A DNA stretch of 10,785 bases from Lachnospiraceae bacterium. GTDB lineage: Bacteria; Bacillota_A; Clostridia; Lachnospirales; Lachnospiraceae. The stretch covers positions 1 through 10,785 of the forward strand of contig JAGBNT010000038.1 of NCBI GenBank assembly GCA_017634255.1, written 5' to 3'. Position numbers and translations under genes: made by a program. Within the stretch, counting starts at the first letter, position 1, and each line of letters starts with the position of its first letter. This document shows positions 6,838 through 10,785 of this stretch, piece by piece. The notes under the pieces were generated by a model. That model made no database searches, had not been told where the DNA came from, and saw only the letters and a program-made list of their open reading frames with translations.

Positions 6838-7518
6838 ATGAGTGTCAGAGCAATGATCAAGAAATCGATTTTGGAATCGGATATGTATAATCAGTCGATA
6901 TCCTTAAGCACACTGCTTACGATTATCGTCGATATGGCGATAGCGCTGATAATAGGTATCCTGATATACGAGATTTACAAGAGGTATTTCCTGGGAGTCA
7001 TCTATTCCAGGACCTTCGCGCTTACACTTGTCGGCATGACGGTGCTGACCTGTATGGTAACGCTGGCAATCAGTACAAACATAGTTATTTCCCTGGGTAT
7101 GGTCGGTGCCCTGTCTATCGTAAGATACCGTACCGCCATAAAGGAGCCGCTGGATATAATGTATATCTTCTGGGCGATAACCATGGGAATAACCATAGGG
7201 GCGAGCATGTATCTCCTGGCTGCGGTGGGAATGGTATTCATGCTGGCAATCGTCATGATAATGCATTCCCGCAAGGATATAGGCAGCTCGTATATAATGA
7301 TAGTTCACTCTAAGGGCGATGTGGAGAAGGATGTCACTTCTAAGCTCGGAGGGATGTCCTACACCATAAAGTCCAAGACTGTAAGGCAGGACAACACCGA
7401 GCTTACGATCCAGCTGGACTGCGACGAAAAGAAGATGGAATTCGCCGATGAGATCCGAGGTATCGGAGATGTGAATGATGTAACCCTGATAAGATATAAC
7501 GGAGAATATCATGGCTGA
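6838..7518 (+). CDS. DUF4956 domain-containing membrane protein
   Basis: This 226-residue protein has an N-terminal membrane part and a soluble tail. Hydrophobic segments lie at about 24-46, 58-80, 82-93, 107-121 and 122-142. The loop GALSIVRYRTAIKEPLDI at 90-107 is the hallmark of DUF4956 and puts conserved basic residues between membrane helices. From residue 150 on, the tail reads as strand-helix-strand-strand-helix-strand, a ferredoxin/ACT-like order; this is my reading of the hydrophobicity pattern, not a tested fold. DUF4956 proteins often sit beside VTC-domain and CotH genes, as here, but their biochemical role is not known to me. The start has a strong AAGGAG eight bases upstream, and the gene lies 78 bp after the VTC gene. 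It overlaps the CotH gene by 8 bp, which indicates translational coupling. Family is confident; a transport or scaffold role is speculation. Confidence 0.88.
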   Translation: MSVRAMIKKSILESDMYNQSISLSTLLTIIVDMAIALIIGILIYEIYKRYFLGVIYSRTFALTLVGMTVLTCMVTLAISTNIVISLGMVGALSIVRYRTAIKEPLDIMYIFWAITMGITIGASMYLLAAVGMVFMLAIVMIMHSRKDIGSSYIMIVHSKGDVEKDVTSKLGGMSYTIKSKTVRQDNTELTIQLDCDEKKMEFADEIRGIGDVNDVTLIRYNGEYHG

Positions 7519-9775
7519 TACCCGCAAGGGTTTTTCAGGAGCAGTGATGATCTCACTGCTCCTTATTATTGGAGGGATATTATTTTTCAGCTACACCGAG
7601 AGCGACGCTGAGAAGAATATCCATATTAATGAGGTTATGACCAATAACCTCTCCGCAGTGTCGGATAACCGGGGTGGACACCCTGATTGGACCGAGCTTT
7701 ACAATGGCTCCGGCCAGACGGTAAATTTAAAGGACTTCAGGCTTAGGACCGGAGAACGGGGCGCTAAGGAGTTCGTTTTTCCTGAGGTTGAGCTTAAGCC
7801 GGGAGCATATCTCATAGTTTTTATGTCGGAGAAATATCTTTCCGATATCGTTCCGGAGGATCCGGATTCCAAGTTTTCCGTTAAAAATTATATATTTACC
7901 GGCAGGGGGACGGGCAGTGCCGGGCTGCAGGAAGAAGCTGCTGCGGAGGGAACTCTGTACGCTCCTTTCAATATCTCCTCAGGCGGAACCAGGGTCATAC
8001 TCTGTGGCAAAGCCGGGAATCCGTTAGAGGAGGTGGATGTCCCGGAGCTTCGCTACAATACCTCCTTTGCCCGGATATCTGACGGGAAGGGAGAGTTTAA
8101 GGTCCTGTCGCCGAGCCCTGGAAGCAGCAACGACCAGTCCGAAGCCCTGGTGATCCCGTCGGAGCATGGCTTGAAATTGTCCCATGAGAGCGGCTTTTAC
8201 GACGAGCCCTTCGAGCTTGAGATCAGGGATGACCGGGAGTCGGAGATCTATTACACTACCGACGGGTCAGATCCGATAAAAAATGGAAGGCTGTATTCCG
8301 GCCCCATAAAGATTTCTGACAATTCATCCCTTCCTAATATGTATGCCGGGCTTAAGGAGACCTCCTGCTTTTTCGTGGATCCGACTTCGGTGCAGATCGA
8401 GGATGAAAAGCACTATAAGCTTCCGTCGGAAAACGTGGATAAGGCGGTGGTGATAAGGGCGGCCTCCCGCGGCGAGGACGGGAGCTTCAGCGAGGTAAAT
8501 ACGCGGGTATATTTTATCGGCTATAAGGACAGGCCGCAGTATGAGGGTCTTCCTATAATGTCTCTGGTCACTGACCCTGACAACCTTTTTGGCTATGAGA
8601 ATGGGATATATGTGACGGGAAAGGCGATGGACGACTATCTCATAAGGGAGAACGAGGACAATGTTACGCCCTGGGACGATGCGAATTACAGGAACAGGGG
8701 TGTTGAATGGGAGAGGGAGGCGGTGATGTCTTATTTTGACGGAGACAGGAGCCTCAGGGCCCAGCAGAATGTCGGAATCAGGATAAAGGGCAACTGGAGC
8801 CGGGCCTACCCCCAAAAGAGTCTGAATATCTATGCCCGGAAGGAATACGGGAGTGAAACCTTTGATACCGTATTTTTCGGAGGAGATAAATACGAAAGCG
8901 TAATAACCATGTTTAACGGCGGAAATGACGCCGCATATAAGCTTGAGGATGTGATTGCCGCTGATCTGGCAGCGGGAAAGGAGGCGGAAGAGCCTGTAAG
9001 CCGAGAGGAGGCCTTAAGCTTTTCAGTGATGAGGCATTATCCCTGCTTCCTGTTCTTAAACGGAGAGTATTGGGGGATAATGGACCTTTCGGAAAAGTTC
9101 GACGAGGACTATATCGTAAGGCAGTTCGGAGTCCGTGGGGACAATGTGGTCATGATAAAAAATCTCGAGCTCGAGGAGGGCGAGGAGGAGGACATAGAGC
9201 TGTATGACCAGCTCAGATACCTGGTTTATACCGGAGAGTTTGAAAAGCAGGAAAACTACGAGAAGTTCTGCGAGGCGGTGGATATAGACAGCTTTTTGGA
9301 TTATTACGCCTTCAGGATATATATGGGAAACCGCAACGACTGGCCGGCAAGAAATTTTGCCCTTTGGAGGACCAGGGAGCCTGAGGAGGGAGTGGAATAC
9401 GGGGATTGCAGGTGGAGATTCATGCTCTTTGACGTAAACAATAAGTCCATGGACCCGGCGGATCTCGAAGAGGGCTTTGACTTTATCTCCTACGTAAGGG
9501 AAGGGGATAATATGTTTGACGAGCTTATGAAAAATCCCGGTTTCGAGAAGCTCTTTTACGAAAGGCTTGAGGAGCTTTCCGAAACGAACTGCTCTCCGGA
9601 GACCGTCCAGGCCGTCGTCGAAAACAGGAGAAATATCATGGAGCTTCCGATGGAGGGATGGTACAGGCGCTTCGCTGACGATGCGGGTCTCATAGCCATG
9701 TTCAACGGAAAGGTGGATAGAATAGAGGAGTTTTTCGCCAGGAGGAAGGCGGGTTTAGATAACCTTCTTTACTGA
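7511..9775 (+). CDS. Membrane-anchored CotH-kinase-family protein with lamin-tail and chitobiase-C-like domains
   Basis: This 754-residue protein has one N-terminal hydrophobic segment (about 11-28) after a short basic stretch, consistent with an uncleaved anchor or signal peptide, so the rest is probably outside the cell. A lamin-tail-like domain covers about 36-205 (INEVMTNN, DWTELYN, GAYLIVFMS). A chitobiase/hexosaminidase C-terminal-like beta domain with IYYTTDGSDP at 246-255 spans about 222-335. A CotH domain covers about 345-745, with GIRIKGNWSRAYPQKS at 422-437, FLNGEYWGIMDLSEKFD at 515-531, GNRNDWPARN at 606-615 and WRFMLFDVNNKSMD at 635-648. CotH of Bacillus is an atypical kinase that phosphorylates spore coat proteins. 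Here the canonical WDxD-like acidic motif reads FDVNN, so activity may differ. GGAG lies six bases before the ATG, which is inside the DUF4956 stop region. A spore role is not required; CotH-fold proteins with these accessory domains are usually surface proteins. Domain limits are approximate. Confidence 0.88.
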   Translation: MADTRKGFSGAVMISLLLIIGGILFFSYTESDAEKNIHINEVMTNNLSAVSDNRGGHPDWTELYNGSGQTVNLKDFRLRTGERGAKEFVFPEVELKPGAYLIVFMSEKYLSDIVPEDPDSKFSVKNYIFTGRGTGSAGLQEEAAAEGTLYAPFNISSGGTRVILCGKAGNPLEEVDVPELRYNTSFARISDGKGEFKVLSPSPGSSNDQSEALVIPSEHGLKLSHESGFYDEPFELEIRDDRESEIYYTTDGSDPIKNGRLYSGPIKISDNSSLPNMYAGLKETSCFFVDPTSVQIEDEKHYKLPSENVDKAVVIRAASRGEDGSFSEVNTRVYFIGYKDRPQYEGLPIMSLVTDPDNLFGYENGIYVTGKAMDDYLIRENEDNVTPWDDANYRNRGVEWEREAVMSYFDGDRSLRAQQNVGIRIKGNWSRAYPQKSLNIYARKEYGSETFDTVFFGGDKYESVITMFNGGNDAAYKLEDVIAADLAAGKEAEEPVSREEALSFSVMRHYPCFLFLNGEYWGIMDLSEKFDEDYIVRQFGVRGDNVVMIKNLELEEGEEEDIELYDQLRYLVYTGEFEKQENYEKFCEAVDIDSFLDYYAFRIYMGNRNDWPARNFALWRTREPEEGVEYGDCRWRFMLFDVNNKSMDPADLEEGFDFISYVREGDNMFDELMKNPGFEKLFYERLEELSETNCSPETVQAVVENRRNIMELPMEGWYRRFADDAGLIAMFNGKVDRIEEFFARRKAGLDNLLY

Positions 9776-9864
9776 GCTGCGCGTTACGCAGTGTGCTGCA
9801 ATGCCCCTGCCGAAGCCATGTCTGGCGGGTGATGGACGAATTGTCGTAATTGGGAAATTATGTG

Positions 9865-9893
9865 TTGACAAGGAAGAATTTTTGTGCCATAAT
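9865..9893 (+). promoter_or_regulatory. Sigma-A-type promoter of the ohrR-like gene
   Basis: A perfect TTGACA (9865-9870) and CATAAT (9888-9893, five of six) are separated by 17 bp. Transcription should begin near 9900. The upstream stretch 9776-9864 contains short hairpins (CTGCG/CGCAG at 9777-9791; CCTGCC/GGCGGG at 9806-9829) but no T-tract, so I cannot support a terminator for the CotH operon there. Confidence 0.75.
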
Positions 9894-9895
9894 CA

Positions 9896-9922
9896 ATTTT
9901 GCAAAAGCAAATAGGGCAAAAT
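9896..9922 (+). promoter_or_regulatory. Inverted repeat at the ohrR start, candidate operator
   Basis: ATTTTGC (9896-9902) and GCAAAAT (9916-9922) form a perfect 7-bp inverted repeat with a 13-bp spacer, so equivalent positions are 20 bp apart, about two helical turns. A second partner, GCAAA at 9907-9911, pairs with TTTGC at 9898-9902. The repeat spans the predicted transcription start and covers AGGG at 9913-9916, the only ribosome-binding-site candidate. Its position suits autorepression by the MarR-family product; binding is inferred, not shown. Confidence 0.5.
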
Positions 9923-9926
9923 CAAA

Positions 9927-10406
9927 ATGAATGCAATGAAAAATTACGATGCATTAAAACTGAATAACCAGGTGTGCTTTCCGTTATATGCCTGCTCCAA
10001 GGAGCTGACGAAGCAGTACACTCCCTATCTTAAGAAACTGGGCCTCACGTATACACAGTATATTGTAATGATGGTCATGTGGGAGAAGGAGGCCGTTTCG
10101 TCGAGGGAGCTGGCGGAATGCCTGCATTTGGATTACGGGACTCTTACGCCTGTTTTAAAGAGACTCGAGGCATCAGAGTATATCACAAGACAAAGGGATC
10201 CCCAGGATGAGCGCCTGCTACTTTTAAAGCTTGCAAAAAAGGGCAGGGAGCTGAAGGATGAGGCGATAAAAATACCGTCCTGCATTGCAAAGAGCATGGG
10301 GCTTACCGATGAGGAATTGATGACGCTCTATATGCTTACGTACAAGGCACTCGGCAACATGGAAAAGAAAGATAAGGAACTGAAGCAGAATTATTTAGGC
10401 AGTTGA
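9927..10406 (+). CDS. ohrR: OhrR-type MarR-family organic peroxide sensor
   Basis: This 159-residue winged-helix repressor resembles Bacillus OhrR from its N-terminus (LNNQVCFPLYACSKELTKQY). OhrR represses peroxide-defence genes until a reactive cysteine is oxidised by organic hydroperoxides. Cys 17 fits the sensing cysteine, and Tyr 31 and Tyr 42 sit at the same offsets (14 and 25) as the two tyrosines that contact it in B. subtilis OhrR. The winged helix lies at about 56-100, with LDYGTLTPVLKRLE as recognition helix and DPQDERLLLL as wing. Further cysteines at 23, 65 and 119 are present; Cys 119 lies about where the resolving cysteine of two-Cys OhrR proteins from Gram-negatives is found, so the class (one-Cys or two-Cys) is open. 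It has its own promoter and a possible operator. The next gene on the same strand encodes a peroxidase, a likely target. MarR family is certain; the OhrR assignment is strong. Confidence 0.85.
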   Translation: MNAMKNYDALKLNNQVCFPLYACSKELTKQYTPYLKKLGLTYTQYIVMMVMWEKEAVSSRELAECLHLDYGTLTPVLKRLEASEYITRQRDPQDERLLLLKLAKKGRELKDEAIKIPSCIAKSMGLTDEELMTLYMLTYKALGNMEKKDKELKQNYLGS

Positions 10407-10413
10407 CGCAGGA

Positions 10414-10492
10414 TGTTTTTTTGATAGCAAGAAAGAAAATGCAGCCGTAGCGGGCTACGGCGAGGCTTTCTGACGCAGCTATCGGAAAAACA
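10414..10492 (+). repeat. 79-nt imperfect palindrome between ohrR and the peroxidase gene
   Basis: Three nested stems are visible. The outer stem pairs TGTTTTTTTGATAGC (10414-10428) with GCTATCGGAAAAACA (10478-10492): 13 Watson-Crick pairs and two G-U pairs. The middle stem is AGAAAG (10430-10435) with CTTTCT (10466-10471). The inner stem is GCCGTAGC (10444-10451) with GCTACGGC (10454-10461). Internal loops are asymmetric. The base after the ohrR stop region, TGACGCAG, also recurs at 10471-10478. No T-tract follows on the + strand, so it is not a typical rho-independent terminator in that direction. It could be a dispersed palindromic repeat, a small mobile relic or an RNA element; this cannot be settled from one copy. 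Confidence 0.7.
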
Positions 10493-10563
10493 GACAAGTC
10501 AAATGTCTAAGTTAATTCGCTACAGGTCCTGAAAGCTAAGAAAGGTAAAAAGGAGGCAACAAG

Positions 10564-10785
10564 ATGTTCTACGATTATGAAGTAACAACAGGCAAGGGTG
10601 AGAAAATTAATCTTTCGGATTATAAGGGCAAGGTGGTCCTCGTTGTAAATACCGCCACCGGCTGCGGCTTCACACCTCAGTATGCGCCCATCGAGCAGAT
10701 GTACAAGGATTACCATGATAAGGGCCTTGAGATCCTGGATATACCCTGCAATCAGTTCGGAGGACAGGCTCCCGGCTCTGATGAA
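10564..10785 (+). CDS. Glutathione peroxidase-family thiol peroxidase, 5' part
   Basis: The first 74 codons are present; the gene runs off the right edge. The family reduces hydrogen peroxide and organic hydroperoxides, in bacteria usually with thioredoxin-type reductants. The protein starts MFYDYEVTTGKGEKINLSDYKGKVVLVVNTA and continues with the peroxidatic site GCGFTPQY, with Cys 34 in place of the selenocysteine of animal enzymes. PCNQFGGQAPG at 61-71 is the second family signature; Gln 68 would be the tetrad glutamine, and the usual QEPG reads QAPG. The Trp-Asn part of the tetrad and any later resolving cysteine are outside the window. No signal peptide is seen, so it is cytosolic. The ATG follows a strong AGGAGG with a 7-nt spacer. 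The 157-nt gap to the ohrR-like gene holds the palindrome and no convincing promoter, so co-transcription with ohrR is plausible. Confidence 0.9.
   Translation, partial: MFYDYEVTTGKGEKINLSDYKGKVVLVVNTATGCGFTPQYAPIEQMYKDYHDKGLEILDIPCNQFGGQAPGSDE

Noticed and set aside
6904..7527. 207-codon open frame on the minus strand opposite the DUF4956 gene
   Set aside because: Its translation is rich in His, Arg and Tyr as expected from the complement of hydrophobic codons, and the sense frame is a recognised family with a good ribosome binding site.
8324..8815. 163-codon minus-strand frame within the CotH gene
   Set aside because: It is antisense to a confidently identified domain, with no ribosome binding site or motif of its own.
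9777..9829. Possible terminator hairpins after the CotH gene
   Set aside because: The stems are only 5-6 bp and none is followed by a T-tract, so an intrinsic terminator is not supported.
10404..10478. TGACGCAG direct repeats (10404-10411 and 10471-10478) as target-site duplications of an insertion
   Set aside because: The right copy lies inside the palindrome's right arm rather than flanking it, and no transposase or terminal repeat pattern supports an insertion.
10507..10716. 69-codon minus-strand frame over the start of the peroxidase gene
   Set aside because: It overlaps the conserved peroxidase start, and the + strand has a strong AGGAGG; the reverse frame has no support.
1..10785. CRISPR arrays, tRNA or rRNA genes, integrases, transposases or prophage genes
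   Set aside because: I saw no regularly spaced repeats, no cloverleaf-like sequence and no mobility genes; the window reads as ordinary chromosome.

Overview
The window looks like an ordinary stretch of chromosome from a Clostridia-class Firmicute, most likely Lachnospiraceae. The reasons are the PrmA–RsmE–cysteine desulfurase–ThiI gene order, a ThiI without a rhodanese domain, a DUF6311 membrane protein, AGGAG-type ribosome binding sites, sigma-A-type promoters with 17-bp spacers, and heavy use of ATA and AGG codons. The family assignment is an inference from gene content and style; no database was searched.

Layout. Positions 1-109 hold the last 35 codons of an HPr-family phosphocarrier (+). 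Positions 102-5866 are a tightly packed minus-strand operon, read right to left: prmA (L11 methyltransferase), rsmE (16S rRNA m3U1498 methyltransferase), an IscS/NifS-like cysteine desulfurase, thiI (tRNA 4-thiouridine synthase), and a DUF6311 polytopic membrane protein. Junctions are TAGATG, a 2-nt gap, a 22-nt gap with a strong Shine-Dalgarno, and TGATG. At 5866-5950 a compact divergent promoter region drives prmA leftward and a second operon rightward. That operon (6040-9775) encodes a VTC-type polyphosphate polymerase domain protein, a DUF4956 membrane protein, and a membrane-anchored CotH-kinase-family protein with a lamin-tail-like and a chitobiase-C-like domain. From 9865 to the right edge there is an OhrR-type MarR regulator with its own promoter and putative operator, then a 79-nt imperfect palindrome, then the 5' part of a thiol (glutathione-type) peroxidase gene.

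How the genes work together. The minus-strand operon concerns modification of the translation machinery: two methyltransferases and a two-protein sulfur relay (desulfurase to ThiI) for s4U in tRNA. The plus-strand trio suggests a polyphosphate or phospho-transfer system spread over three compartments: a cytosolic VTC catalytic domain, an integral membrane protein, and an anchored, probably extracytoplasmic kinase-fold protein. The last pair is an organic-peroxide sensor beside a peroxidase.

The points most worth a second look are: the three-gene VTC/DUF4956/CotH unit as a possible split VTC machine; a prmA promoter so close to its start codon that the mRNA should be leaderless; a promoter -10 box that overlaps the most upstream ATG of the VTC gene and so moves its start to about 6040; the 79-nt palindrome between ohrR and the peroxidase gene; and an inverted repeat overlapping the ohrR transcription start and ribosome binding site.
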